A DNA stretch of 64,000 nt from Flavobacterium soli DSM 19725 (GTDB lineage Bacteria > Bacteroidota > Bacteroidia > Flavobacteriales > Flavobacteriaceae). This document shows, in pieces, positions 26,537-34,904 of this stretch. The stretch lies in NCBI RefSeq assembly GCF_000422705.1, contig NZ_AUGO01000013.1, positions 88,878-152,877 of the forward strand, given 5' to 3'. Position 1 is the stretch's first letter; every line of letters starts with the position of its first letter. Below the pieces are notes generated by a model that made no database searches, was not told the origin of the DNA, and worked only from the letters and a program-made list of their open reading frames with translations. A program made the position numbers and the translations under genes.

Positions 26537-27658
26537 TTAAGGCAAATAGTTATCTCTTCTTGTAAATTCACCAGAGATGATTTTTTCTACTGTTTTATCA
26601 CGTTTGGTTTTTAGGAAAAGCATACCTATATTTACCTTAGTATCACTTTTGCTGTACTTGATGAGTTTCTCTTGCATGCGTTTTGAATTACAATAAAAAT
26701 TATAATATTGTTTATTCCATTGCTGTTCATATTCACTAAGAAATGAAGCGTCTTGATGAGATAATGCTTTTTCGATGGCATTGGCTGCCATTACAGCGGA
26801 TCTGAAAATAAATTTGTATCCTTCTCCAACAACTGGATTTACTTGCGAAACGGAGTCGCCAACACATATAAGATTATTGTAAAAAATCTTTGTTTTTACA
26901 GAAGTAATAGGCAGTATGCCACCCTCGGCATCATCATTGTCTTTTTCTACAATTGCTGCAATGTGCGGAATTGTAAGCATCTTGTTTAATCGTTTTTTCA
27001 ATTCTTTCACTACCAGAATATCAAAAGAACCAAAACCTAATATCGCTCTGTTGTCCTTCATAGGAAACAGCCATCCATAGCCTCCTTCATAATGATTACC
27101 CAGATAGAGATGTGCTTCGTTAGTATTGCCTTTGTATTTAACATTAAACTCCACTCCAACAGCCACATCTGGTTCTTTCTCCTGCAATCCGCTTTTTTTG
27201 CTCAAAACTCCCGATAGTCCAGTTGCATCCACAAAATAAGTGGCAGAATAGGTGTTGCCTTTATTGTCTATTATTTCTGTTATGTTTCCCGTTGTATCTG
27301 AATTGTGTTTTTTAATGTACACTCCCGTTTCTATATCCACATACTCTTTATCAAGAGATTCTATAAGATGCTGATGCAGATAAGCCTTGTCCAATATGCT
27401 GGCTTTGGTACGTGCTGAATGTTTTACATTCTTGGAGTAGAGGGTCACTTTATTTATTTCAGTAGCCACCACATCCGGGGATAAATCAAATTCCTTGATG
27501 TCCATAAAACTACCCAGTGTTTTAAAAGAGAGGTTCAGCAAATCTGTTTTACGGTCCAGCAATAAGGTCTTTCTCTTTTTACGTCCCATCTCCCGGGCAA
27601 GCATGAGGCCTGCACCTCCGGCACCCACTATAATTACATCATATTTTTTGTTTTCCAT
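26537..27658 (-). CDS. Geranylgeranyl-reductase-like FAD-dependent oxidoreductase
   Basis: This 373-residue flavoprotein has the N-terminal FAD-binding Rossmann motif DVIIVGAGGAGLMLAREM and a DATG motif (YFVDATGLSGVLSKK, about 142). It also has the GG-reductase segment GGYGWLFPMKDNRAILGFG and the second FAD motif ICVGDSVSQVNPVVGEGYKFIFRSAVMAANAI. Family members reduce prenyl chains or cyclise carotenoids (lycopene-cyclase-like); the C-terminal part is short. Substrate unknown. It is transcribed alone towards the racemase operon. Confidence 0.85.
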   Translation of the reverse strand: MENKKYDVIIVGAGGAGLMLAREMGRKKRKTLLLDRKTDLLNLSFKTLGSFMDIKEFDLSPDVVATEINKVTLYSKNVKHSARTKASILDKAYLHQHLIESLDKEYVDIETGVYIKKHNSDTTGNITEIIDNKGNTYSATYFVDATGLSGVLSKKSGLQEKEPDVAVGVEFNVKYKGNTNEAHLYLGNHYEGGYGWLFPMKDNRAILGFGSFDILVVKELKKRLNKMLTIPHIAAIVEKDNDDAEGGILPITSVKTKIFYNNLICVGDSVSQVNPVVGEGYKFIFRSAVMAANAIEKALSHQDASFLSEYEQQWNKQYYNFYCNSKRMQEKLIKYSKSDTKVNIGMLFLKTKRDKTVEKIISGEFTRRDNYLP

Positions 27659-27733
27659 TTTATGCTCAAGGTTTTTGTTTTTGCTTATTTTGGTGATTTG
27701 TCTATTTTGATGCTCTATTCCTTTTCGGTAACA

Positions 27734-27838
27734 CTAGTCCTCCATCATTTCTTTTAACCTCAAAACCGAACCTTTATCTCTTCCAAGTAATGACGTCAGC
27801 AAAGGCTTTTGCTTTTCATTATTAGGATAGATTGTCAT
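27734..27838 (-). CDS. Possible 34-residue open frame in a 415-bp spacer
   Basis: Within the spacer 27659-28073 the minus strand carries a short frame, MTIYPNNEKQKPLLTSLLGR followed by DKGSVLRLKEMMED. Its composition is ordinary and non-repetitive. It has no family match I know and could be a peptide gene, the tail of a decayed gene, or chance. The rest of the spacer holds AT-rich DNA, a copy of the CCCTTTCA terminator (27976-28003) and AGTTTTCAGTT words; nothing else was seen. Confidence 0.25.
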   Translation of the reverse strand: MTIYPNNEKQKPLLTSLLGRDKGSVLRLKEMMED

Positions 27839-27972
27839 GCTGTTCCTCTTCTTTAATTGAAGCGATGTCTACAAAAATATAAAAAAACATCAAGCACAGG
27901 CTTAGGTGAAGTTCTAAAAGAGTGCAGTTTATGTTTTTGGGCTTGGCGAAGTGGGGGATATCCTTCATAAAA

Positions 27973-28006
27973 GCAAAATCCCTTTCAGTTTTGAAAGGGA
28001 TTTTTA
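27973..28006. terminator. Intrinsic terminator, CCCTTTCA module (copy 2)
   Basis: AAAAGCAAAATCCCTTTCA-GTTT-TGAAAGGGATTTTT. It lies downstream of the aspartic protease gene (stop at 28074) on the minus strand; A/T runs on both sides allow use in either direction. Confidence 0.75.
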
Positions 28007-28073
28007 TCATAGAATGCGATCGGTTTTCAGTTTTCAGTTAATGATTTGTTATTGACATGGTACGAGAAATATT

Positions 28074-28985
28074 TTACTCTATTCCCATTTTATTTTGAGT
28101 GCAGTCAAAAAACAAATTATTGTTTAAAAATATTTTGTTGCCCAGCATTCCTGTCATTCCCGAAAATTTCATCATTGCATATTGAGCTTGCGAAAAACCC
28201 TCTATGTAAGTAATATTATTTAATGGTATATCATGGCTAGAGATTTGTATTTTTCGATTGCATTTTGCTGTATATGCAGTTAATACTTTATTCCAAGATT
28301 GTGATTTTTCGATGATAATTTTTGAATTGGGTAGTTTCAATTTTCCCCAAACTTCTTTGTTAGATAATAATTCATAGGCACTTGTTCCTGAGTCGAACAA
28401 AAACTTTTCATCCTTTCCATTTAACAAACCCTTGAAAATTATTTTTCTTTTTTTGAATTTGAAATCAAAGAGTTTAGTTTGAAATTGTGTTGGTACTTTT
28501 GATAGATTTAGCACCATATAATTTTCTTTGAAATTGAGGAGTGTCTTTCTGTCTTCCAAAATATCTGCCCCAATTGTACCAATTATTTGTAGTGTATCTT
28601 CATCATTGTCATCCCCAAGATTATAAATTTTGAATTTGTTGGATGCAATTTTTGTTTTACCTATATAGAATGAGGTTTTTGCATGTTCTTTAGTTATGGA
28701 TATTTGAGGAATGCTCTTAATTGATTTGGAATAGAAAATTGTATAGGGCGAACCTGTATCAAATTGTAAATAATAAGTTGCTGTATCGGCTTCAAAATGT
28801 ATGGGTAGCAACAACACATTTTTTGCTTTGCCTAACCATGTAAGTGGAACGAAACCACTTTCATTTTTTACTGTTAAATAATTTTTTTCAGGAGTAAATT
28901 TTTGGTCAAAATAAATATAGCCACCCACTACAGCCAAAACTAAAACAACCAAAATGGTCAATACAATTTTCTTTAAAACTTTCAT
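28074..28985 (-). CDS. Membrane-anchored two-lobed aspartic protease-like protein
   Basis: The ATG at 28985 places a membrane helix at residues about 5-26 (KKIVLTILVVLVLAVVGGYIYF), so the domain is periplasmic. Of 303 residues, two aspartic motifs are visible: DTGS (76-79) and DSGTS (198-202). Each is followed by the hydrophobic-Gly partner motif (IIGTIGADIL about 135-140 and GMTGMLGNKIFL near the C-terminus), each leading to a strand with FKENYMVLNL or FFDCTQNKMGI. That is a duplicated pepsin/retropepsin fold on one chain. Substrate unknown. Divergence from soluble A2-like proteins and the membrane anchor suggest an envelope role (inference). Confidence 0.8.
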   Translation of the reverse strand: MKVLKKIVLTILVVLVLAVVGGYIYFDQKFTPEKNYLTVKNESGFVPLTWLGKAKNVLLLPIHFEADTATYYLQFDTGSPYTIFYSKSIKSIPQISITKEHAKTSFYIGKTKIASNKFKIYNLGDDNDEDTLQIIGTIGADILEDRKTLLNFKENYMVLNLSKVPTQFQTKLFDFKFKKRKIIFKGLLNGKDEKFLFDSGTSAYELLSNKEVWGKLKLPNSKIIIEKSQSWNKVLTAYTAKCNRKIQISSHDIPLNNITYIEGFSQAQYAMMKFSGMTGMLGNKIFLNNNLFFDCTQNKMGIE

Positions 28986-29071
28986 TATATTTTTTTTGCA
29001 AATTTCTGTTTTGGGAAACAATTTCTTTGCAAAAGTAATACGTCAATTTTACGTCAATTTGCTGACAACAC

Positions 29072-29611
29072 CTATAAGTAATTGATTTTTAAATTTTTAT
29101 GCAAATCATTTATTTTGTTTAAACTAATTCCGTTTGCAATAACAACCACTAATTTCAAACCAAGAATTAGAAATAACGGGATTAAAAAAAGTGGAAAACG
29201 GATTGATAATCCTTTTTGGATAAACGGACTTGCGATTAGAGAAACCGCCAATATGGAGGATATAAGTATTTGAACACTAACGATACTTTTTCCAAGTTCT
29301 TTGTTTTTAGCGTCCTTTGTTTTGTATGTCAAAATCAATGGAAATATAACTCCACCAAAAGGAATTATCAGTCCTAATAAACTAGAAAAGTTAATCAGTT
29401 TTGCCCTGTCAAGTTTTGTGATTTCTTTTTTAGGAATAAGATTTTCAGTCTCAGTTTCAAAAACACTTGCGAGAGCCTTCAATGTAAAACCTTTTGGAAT
29501 ATTTCCAGCCTCAATTCTTTGAATTGTCCTTAACGAAAGTCCACTTTTTTCAGCAAGTTCGGTTTGAGTTAAGTTTTTTTCTTCTCTTAATTCTTGTACT
29601 ATTGATTTCAT
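29072..29611 (-). CDS. XRE-family regulator with membrane segments
   Basis: The 179-residue protein begins with a Cro/CI-type helix-turn-helix (about 3-58; LREEKNLTQTELAEKSGLSLRTIQRIEAGNIPKGFTLKALASVF). It continues with about three membrane helices (70-95, 107-130, 138-160), the first being LGLIIPFGGVIFPLILTYKTKD, which resembles DUF4870. Such XRE-DUF4870 fusions are common in Bacteroidota and tie a DNA-binding domain to the membrane. Targets unknown; it borders the repeat-rich block to the right. Confidence 0.88.
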   Translation of the reverse strand: MKSIVQELREEKNLTQTELAEKSGLSLRTIQRIEAGNIPKGFTLKALASVFETETENLIPKKEITKLDRAKLINFSSLLGLIIPFGGVIFPLILTYKTKDAKNKELGKSIVSVQILISSILAVSLIASPFIQKGLSIRFPLFLIPLFLILGLKLVVVIANGISLNKINDLHKNLKINYL

Positions 29612-29640
29612 TGTCTTTTTGGTTGCGGTCTGATAGATTT

Positions 29641-29667
29641 TCTGCTAATTGTTGTGGATATAGGTGT
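29641..29667. repeat. TTGTGGATAT element (copy a)
   Basis: TGCTAATTGTTGTGGATAT (core 29652-29661), between the XRE gene and the first RDD copy. One of five related boundary-like sites in 29.6-36.6 kb. Confidence 0.6.
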
Positions 29668-29680
29668 GATTGGATTTTTT

Positions 29681-30094
29681 TTAATCTTTCGTATCGATCA
29701 CGATTGTTTTTGCCCACATATCTCCAAGGCGTTGATGTTTTTCCGAATTCTTAATCGCAATAATTGCAGGTATCCCATAGAATAGAATATCAATGGGATC
29801 CAACAAGTGTCTTTTTAAAGCTTGCATAAATCCAATATTCATCCCTTTAAGTGTTACTACTTTTAAATCCAAACAATGATGACCAAGTGTTGCTCCATTA
29901 AAGAATTCAATCAGTATGAAGTAAACAAGCCAGATAATAAAAAGAGGTAATGCAAGAAAGCCATTTACAGTTTTTCCACCTTCAAGATTAGCTGTTCCAA
30001 AAATGCTTATGTAAGTACTAAAAAATAACAGATAAATTCCATAATCAATTAGGGTTGCGGAGATTCGTTTTGTTAGATTCGTTTTATACACCAT
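29681..30094 (-). CDS. RDD-family membrane protein, copy A
   Basis: This 137-residue protein has RDD features: YKTNLTKRISATLIDYGIYLL (R..A..ID), three hydrophobic helices and GATLGHHCLDLKVVTLKG before the third. It is nearly identical to the RDD protein at 30.9-31.4 kb. It ends 13 residues earlier because its codon after TIVIDTKD is TAA where copy B has TTA. RDD proteins are small membrane proteins of mixed roles, including proposed Na+/H+ exchange; function here unknown. Confidence 0.85.
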   Translation of the reverse strand: MVYKTNLTKRISATLIDYGIYLLFFSTYISIFGTANLEGGKTVNGFLALPLFIIWLVYFILIEFFNGATLGHHCLDLKVVTLKGMNIGFMQALKRHLLDPIDILFYGIPAIIAIKNSEKHQRLGDMWAKTIVIDTKD

Positions 30095-30217
30095 TCTTTA
30101 TATTTTATTTTGAAAAAAGTTAGAACTGTTTATTCCGGTTTTTCAACGTTTTGGCTTTGTGAAGGCTTTTTTTACAATGTATTGAAAAAGGGTAGAGTTG
30201 ATTTTGTTTGTGGGCAC
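29683..30217. repeat. Segmental duplication, copy A (535 bp)
   Basis: Covers almost the whole RDD gene and about 120 bp of its 5' side, ending at GTGGGCAC. It aligns without net gaps to 30964-31498 (constant offset 1281), with few substitutions by eye. Confidence 0.9.
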
Positions 30218-30224
30218 GGTTTAC

Positions 30225-30262
30225 AAAACCGCGCGAACTATTGTGGATATCCGAGCCGTCGG
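30225..30262. repeat. TTGTGGATAT element (copy b)
   Basis: CGCGCGAACTATTGTGGATATCCG (core 30241-30250) sits exactly where duplicated DNA copy A ends, before the gene at 30281. The same edge of copy B has CGCTAACTGTTGTTCTAAC without the core. Confidence 0.65.
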
Positions 30263-30280
30263 GTTCTACTTAAAATTTTA

Positions 30281-30829
30281 TTATCGAAATTTAGCATTTA
30301 TAATTCGTGTCAATTCGTTGCCTAATTTCTTTGCGTTTTCTGCATTTGCATTGTCCATTTGAAATTTTAAGATAGGAGTTTCTTTATTTTGGGCTTGAAG
30401 AAAATGAGTGACAATAATAAAGTCCGAGCCTTTTGTTTCCCTACGTCTTATTTTCATTACTTCTATTTTCATTTTTACTTTTATACTTCCGTTCAAATGA
30501 ATGGTTTTTAATTTAAGGTTGTGTCGAAATGAAATAATGCCGTCTCTAATTTTAATTCCATCGTTAGCCTGGCGTATTAAAGTTAGGATTGATAAAACCA
30601 ATAAAAATAATCCCAATATAAGTCCGATATATTTTGAAACTTCGGTTGAGGTCTTGCTATAGGGAACAACAATTAAAAATATACCTCCCAATAAAAAAAA
30701 CAGCATTCCCAAAGTTGATTTGTCGCTTAAGCGAATTTTATGTTTTATTACTAGAACTTTGTCATCTGCCAAAATTTTTAAAAAGGCTTGGTCTGCAATT
30801 TTTATTATGTCATCGTTAATTTTTGTCAA
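30281..30829 (-). CDS. Unknown membrane protein (PH-like)
   Basis: The 182-residue product has two adjacent membrane helices (about 39-58 and 67-86, TLGMLFFLLGGIFLIVVPYS and IGLILGLFLLVLSILTLI). A soluble C-terminal beta-rich part follows (IKIRDGIISFRHNLKLKTIHLNGSIKVKMKI, FIIVTHFLQAQNKETPILKF) that looks like a bacterial PH-type domain, ending in a helix. I do not recognise a named family. It sits alone between boundary elements in the repeat-rich block. Confidence 0.65.
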   Translation of the reverse strand: MTKINDDIIKIADQAFLKILADDKVLVIKHKIRLSDKSTLGMLFFLLGGIFLIVVPYSKTSTEVSKYIGLILGLFLLVLSILTLIRQANDGIKIRDGIISFRHNLKLKTIHLNGSIKVKMKIEVMKIRRRETKGSDFIIVTHFLQAQNKETPILKFQMDNANAENAKKLGNELTRIINAKFR

Positions 30830-30922
30830 TGTTTCTGTTGTTTAGCTGATAAAAGAAGTGGCGGTGTTTCGGGTCGATTCTCCTTACCGAACGGGAACGA
30901 AGTTATGAAAAATAAACGTTGT

Positions 30923-31375
30923 TTAATTCTCTTTGACTTCAATTGATTGGTTAATATTTTTTAAATCTTTCGTGTCGACTACGATTGTTTTTGCCCACAT
31001 ATCCCCAAGTCGTTGATGTTTTTCCGAATTTTTAATCGCAATAATTGCAGGTATCCCGTAGAATAGAATATCAATGGGATCCAACAAGTGTCTTTTTAAA
31101 GCTTGCGTAAATTCAATATTCATCCCTTTTAATGTTACTACTTTTAAATCCAAACAATGATGGCCAAGTGTTGCTCCATTAAAGAATTCAATCAGTATAA
31201 AGTAAACAAACCAGATAATAAAAAGAGGCAATGCAAGAAAGCCATTTACAGTTTTTCCACCTTCAAGATTAGCTGTTCCAAAAAGGCTTATGTAAGTAAT
31301 AAAAAATAACAGATAAATTCCATAATCAATCAGGGTTGCGAAGATTCGTTTTGTTAGATTCGTTTTATACACCAT
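30923..31375 (-). CDS. RDD-family membrane protein, copy B
   Basis: This 150-residue protein is nearly identical to copy A (first 137 residues, few substitutions such as ISATL/IFATL, FSTYISIF/FITYISLF and NIGFMQ/NIEFTQ). It carries an extra tail DLKNINQSIEVKEN. The longer tail may be the ancestral end, since copy A meets a stop right at the edge of the duplicated DNA. Both copies keep an intact frame, so both may be functional. Confidence 0.87.
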   Translation of the reverse strand: MVYKTNLTKRIFATLIDYGIYLLFFITYISLFGTANLEGGKTVNGFLALPLFIIWFVYFILIEFFNGATLGHHCLDLKVVTLKGMNIEFTQALKRHLLDPIDILFYGIPAIIAIKNSEKHQRLGDMWAKTIVVDTKDLKNINQSIEVKEN

Positions 31376-31498
31376 TCTTTATATTTTATTTTGAAAAAAG
31401 TTAGAACTGTTTATTCCGGTTTTTCAACGTTTTGGCTTTGTGAAGGCTTTTTTTATAATGTATTGAAAAAGGGTAGAGTTGATTTTGTTTGTGGGCAC
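30964..31498. repeat. Segmental duplication, copy B (535 bp)
   Basis: Partner of 29683-30217 in the same orientation, offset 1281 bp. Homology stops at GTGGGCAC on the right and just beyond the RDD stop region on the left. Confidence 0.9.
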
Positions 31499-31531
31499 TA
31501 TTTGCGAAACCGCTAACTGTTGTTCTAACTC

Positions 31532-32557
31532 TTACCTTTTCAATAAATCTTTCAATAAATTTTCTCTCGTAGTACCGAGTTCTTTTTGTTTGTCAGAAGC
31601 GAGAGTGTTTTCTTTTTTAGAAGTGATTAATGCTAATGGATTTTCAGCAGGAATTCCTTGAATATTGAAATTAAGTTTGTATTCTGAAAATTTCAGAGGC
31701 GATTGTTTGCCTCCGAAATGCAAAACCAAATCCATTTCACCATTAGGTAAATCTCCAATGTTGAAAAGCAACTTTTGAGATGTGATGTCCGGTGCTCCAA
31801 AATGAAGTATTCTGATAGCATCATTTTTAAATTGATGCCCAGCCATATCATAGTGCCGCCTTATATTTGGATTAGCTGACGTGGCGCCTTCAAAAATAGC
31901 TGAACTAATAACTCGATATGTAATGTCATACTCATTTTGTAATTCAGAAAAATTGAATGTCAAAATTGAGATGTCCAAAAAGTTTCGGCCGTCAGGGTAA
32001 TTTCCAAACCGATCTAAATTTATATACGCTTCGATATTCGGATACGAGATTTTTTTGAACAAAGCCTCAATTAAGTAATGTGGTGCTGGTTTTGTTTGAC
32101 CATCAAGCCTCGCCCAATATGTATTTTTGTATTGATGTGGTGAATAATTGCTTCTTTGAATTTCAAAAACGTAAAGATAGCTCCCGTTATCTTCAATAAT
32201 TTTTACATTAATTCCAATTGGCAATGGAGCAATTGAATCTGAAATTTTGCTTATCAACATATCCTTATCTAGCAATTGATCAACTAGAGATAATGCACCT
32301 TGAAATAAAATTTGATCACCATTTTTTACCCCGAGTGGAGCGCCCCAAATTAATATGCCACCTTCTGAGTTTAAAAATGCACAGAGACCTCGAATAACAC
32401 CTTCTAAATTTTTATTGAAGTTTCCAAATTGAGCGTGAAAAGCTTTAAATTCTATTTTAGTTGATTCTTCTTTTGCAGTAGCAAAGTAGTTGGTAATATC
32501 AGTAATTATAAGATCTTCTAAGTTTTTCGCGAAATATGTTTCTGAGAAATTCATCAT
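31532..32557 (-). CDS. Schlafen/AlbA_2-domain protein
   Basis: The 341-residue protein has an AlbA_2 (PF04326-type) domain at about 25-165: ESTKIEFKAFHAQFGNF, GVIRGLCAFLNSEGGILIWGAP, then IAPLPIGINVKIIEDNGSYLYVFEI and YWARLDGQTKPAPHYLIEALF. The rest (about 180-341) is beta-rich and unassigned. AlbA_2 domains occur in Schlafen nucleases and in transcriptional and anti-phage proteins; the nuclease residues cannot be judged by eye. It stands alone between boundary-like repeats, as cargo-type genes often do. Confidence 0.8.
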   Translation of the reverse strand: MMNFSETYFAKNLEDLIITDITNYFATAKEESTKIEFKAFHAQFGNFNKNLEGVIRGLCAFLNSEGGILIWGAPLGVKNGDQILFQGALSLVDQLLDKDMLISKISDSIAPLPIGINVKIIEDNGSYLYVFEIQRSNYSPHQYKNTYWARLDGQTKPAPHYLIEALFKKISYPNIEAYINLDRFGNYPDGRNFLDISILTFNFSELQNEYDITYRVISSAIFEGATSANPNIRRHYDMAGHQFKNDAIRILHFGAPDITSQKLLFNIGDLPNGEMDLVLHFGGKQSPLKFSEYKLNFNIQGIPAENPLALITSKKENTLASDKQKELGTTRENLLKDLLKR

Positions 32558-32597
32558 ATTTAAAATTCATTATTTGGTTAAGAATAGCAGATAACGT

Positions 32598-32632
32598 TTT
32601 GCGCTAACTGTTGTGGATATCCGGGCGAGTGG
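32598..32632. repeat. TTGTGGATAT element (copy d)
   Basis: AACGTTTTGCGCTAACTG directly followed by TTGTGGATATCCGGGCGAG (core 32611-32620) separates the AlbA_2 gene from the histidine kinase gene. Confidence 0.65.
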
Positions 32633-32660
32633 GGTTGTGCAACGCTGTTGGAAGCAGTGC

Positions 32661-33704
32661 TTATTTTTGGAATCTTATTTCGAAAACATTTTTTTCATAA
32701 ACAATACCTTCAATTTTTTTTATATAAGTTGGTTTTTGATATGGATTTATTATTAGTTGTGCGTTATTTAATTTCAAAATCCTATTAACAATATATAGAC
32801 CTAGACCATCTCCATTTTTGCCAGCTTTTTTTGCGTTGATACCTGAATAGCCTTCCTTGAAAACATCTTGATTTTCCTCTTCCTTAATTTCCATACTAAA
32901 CATATCTAAAATTAAGCTAAATGATTCATCTTTCACTTCAGAGAATCGTATGCGTAATTGAGAATTGGGCATAATATATTTTACAGTATTATCAATAATG
33001 TGATATAAAGCTACTCTAATTGTTTCAAAATCAAAAGTTAAGACTTGCGTACTTTCTTCTACGGCTACATATACATCTAGTTCCTTAAAATCTTGATAAA
33101 AGACATGTAGGACAGTTAATATAACTTTCTTTATAGGATGCGGCTGTTTTTGCAATGTTTCTTGGCCACCATCTAGCTTTTTAAAAACCGTAAATTCAGC
33201 TTTCATTGCAATACTATTTTTTGCGATTCTTAAAAAAGCGTCTGCAACTGCATCAGAATTGTCAAGAAGAAAAGTTTTAATTGTTTCTCTAATGCTCCTA
33301 TAATCCTTACTTAATTTTTCTTCTGGAACTAATAAATATAATTCTTGAATATTATGTGCGTTAAATGAAGTTATATTATGAACAAGTCTTCGATTATTAG
33401 CTTGAATATCTTGAGTTAATTTGTTTTTGATTAAATTAATTTCTGCTAATTGTTCAGAATATATTTGTAATTTTTCCTTGAAGAAACGTGGTTTATTAAC
33501 TATTTCATAATCATATGTAAATAGATATGTAATCCCTTCTTCAGATTGAATTATACCGTGTCTTGCTTTTTTCCTAATGAAAATACACTTATCAATTAGT
33601 GAATTTTTATTCTCACATGATAAATAGTAGTATTCGTTTCTTTCGGGAAGATTAGAAAATATAATTACACCATCTTTATTTATCAATTTTATAAAAGTCT
33701 CCAT
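32661..33704 (-). CDS. Soluble histidine kinase
   Basis: This 347-residue protein has no membrane helix. The N-terminal 90 residues are an unassigned sensor-like part. A helical region at about 95-135 has the likely phospho-His in RRLVHNITSFNAHNIQEL, and the ATPase domain (about 190-347) has N-box ALYHIIDNTVKYI and G2 box GKNGDGLGLYIVNRIL. Catalytic elements look intact. The ATG overlaps the stop of the receiver gene (TAATG), so the pair is translationally coupled. The input signal is unknown. Confidence 0.85.
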   Translation of the reverse strand: METFIKLINKDGVIIFSNLPERNEYYYLSCENKNSLIDKCIFIRKKARHGIIQSEEGITYLFTYDYEIVNKPRFFKEKLQIYSEQLAEINLIKNKLTQDIQANNRRLVHNITSFNAHNIQELYLLVPEEKLSKDYRSIRETIKTFLLDNSDAVADAFLRIAKNSIAMKAEFTVFKKLDGGQETLQKQPHPIKKVILTVLHVFYQDFKELDVYVAVEESTQVLTFDFETIRVALYHIIDNTVKYIMPNSQLRIRFSEVKDESFSLILDMFSMEIKEEENQDVFKEGYSGINAKKAGKNGDGLGLYIVNRILKLNNAQLIINPYQKPTYIKKIEGIVYEKNVFEIRFQK

Positions 33705-34357
33705 TAGTTAATCTCTTTACTAAATCGTTCAATTAAGCTAATAAATTCATACGGTTCTGCATCTTTTGAAAGTAAAAAATCAACTTTTTGTATAGATTCG
33801 TGAAAAACATTGTGTATTTGAATTGCAGAATATATAACTACTTTTTTATCAGAATATCTGCTTTTAATATTTAATGCTAATCCTAAACCTTCATCTTTAC
33901 AATCTAATAATTTTCCAACACCTTGAACATCTACAAAAACAATGTCTGCATTTTTTATTGCATCATCATTATATGATTTAAGGTCTGTTATACTTTTGGT
34001 ATTTATCCATCCTTCGTTTATCAAAATTTTTACAACTTTAAATTTTGTATCATCATCAATAAATAATATTGAAATTGTTCTTCGTAATTTTTCCATGTCA
34101 GTTTCTGATCTGGATATTTGATTATCTCCATTTTCTTGTTGGTTTAAATTTAGAATAATATTGTTCGTATTTGTTGAATTTATATTAGGATTATTATCAA
34201 TGTCTATTGGATTTGAAAGCGGTGTAGGGCTTTTCTTTTTGTAATTCTTGTATGCAATTGTGATTGCGATTATTGTTCCTAGTAAAGCTAAAGGATAATA
34301 CCAATTAATTTTCCAGAAATCCGTAGTATCAAATTGTAAAAGTAAATTTGTAATCAT
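33704..34357 (-). CDS. Membrane-anchored receiver-domain protein
   Basis: From the ATG at 34357 the protein has 217 residues: one membrane helix (about 18-36, YPLALLGTIIAITIAYKNY), a polar Asn-rich linker, and a receiver domain (about 90-217). The domain has the acidic pocket ILFIDDDTKF, phospho-acceptor Asp in IVFVDVQGVG, conserved Thr/Ser region VVIYSA and Lys in FLLSKDAEP. No output domain follows. An upstream in-frame ATG at 34441 would add 28 residues. Its stop overlaps the kinase start. Together they form a two-component pair in which the receiver, not the kinase, is in the membrane. Confidence 0.82.
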   Translation of the reverse strand: MITNLLLQFDTTDFWKINWYYPLALLGTIIAITIAYKNYKKKSPTPLSNPIDIDNNPNINSTNTNNIILNLNQQENGDNQISRSETDMEKLRRTISILFIDDDTKFKVVKILINEGWINTKSITDLKSYNDDAIKNADIVFVDVQGVGKLLDCKDEGLGLALNIKSRYSDKKVVIYSAIQIHNVFHESIQKVDFLLSKDAEPYEFISLIERFSKEIN

Positions 34358-34900
34358 ATATAAATTATTTGAGTTTAAAAGGTTATTGTGTTTATCATTG
34401 TTGTACAACAAGAATATGTGAAACAAGCATTCGCAGATCACTCCAAAAAGGGGTTATAAGCGAAGGTTTTTTTCGTCTAATTTTCGAAAATAACAATTGT
34501 TTTTATAGATTCCATCAATATTTAAATTTTCTAAATGTTTTCCATTTTATATAACATAATTAATAAAATATTTAGAAAACAGTTATTGTACCTCCCAAAA
34601 ATATAAAAAAAATCTCCCCCACCACTAGGGGAAACCCTATTTCTTTAACACAAAGCTAAAGAACTTAAAGGGCTAGAAAGTACGGTTTTCCGTAAAACCA
34701 TAAAATAATTCCAATAAAAATAGCGTAGGGTTTCAAAACAACGAGTTTGGGGAGATCCGTTGTAGTGTATTATGCTCAAATATAGGGATTTATTGTATTC
34801 AAAAATTGTTTCAGTCCATTATTTATAGTGTGTAGTCTTACAAATACCTATAAATAGGGGGTAGTTAGAACGTTCCGCCACTTCGTTACTCTTTTCCACT
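34358..34900. other. Non-coding spacer left of the 42-bp repeats
   Basis: This very AT-rich stretch has no credible frame. It contains an imperfect CCCCACCACTAGGGGAAACCC segment near 34616 and a TACGGTTTTCCGTAAAACC dyad near 34681, neither resembling a known RNA. It is upstream of the receiver-kinase operon, so its promoter should be here, but no clear TAnnTTTG was found. Confidence 0.5.
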
Positions 34901-34904
34901 GGTG

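Noticed and set aside
27822..28010. 62-codon frame on minus
   Set aside because: It overlaps a transcription terminator module and has poor composition; no homology recognised.
32661..34357. Known anti-phage defence system
   Set aside because: Kinase and receiver domains alone do not define any described system, and no effector gene is coupled to them.
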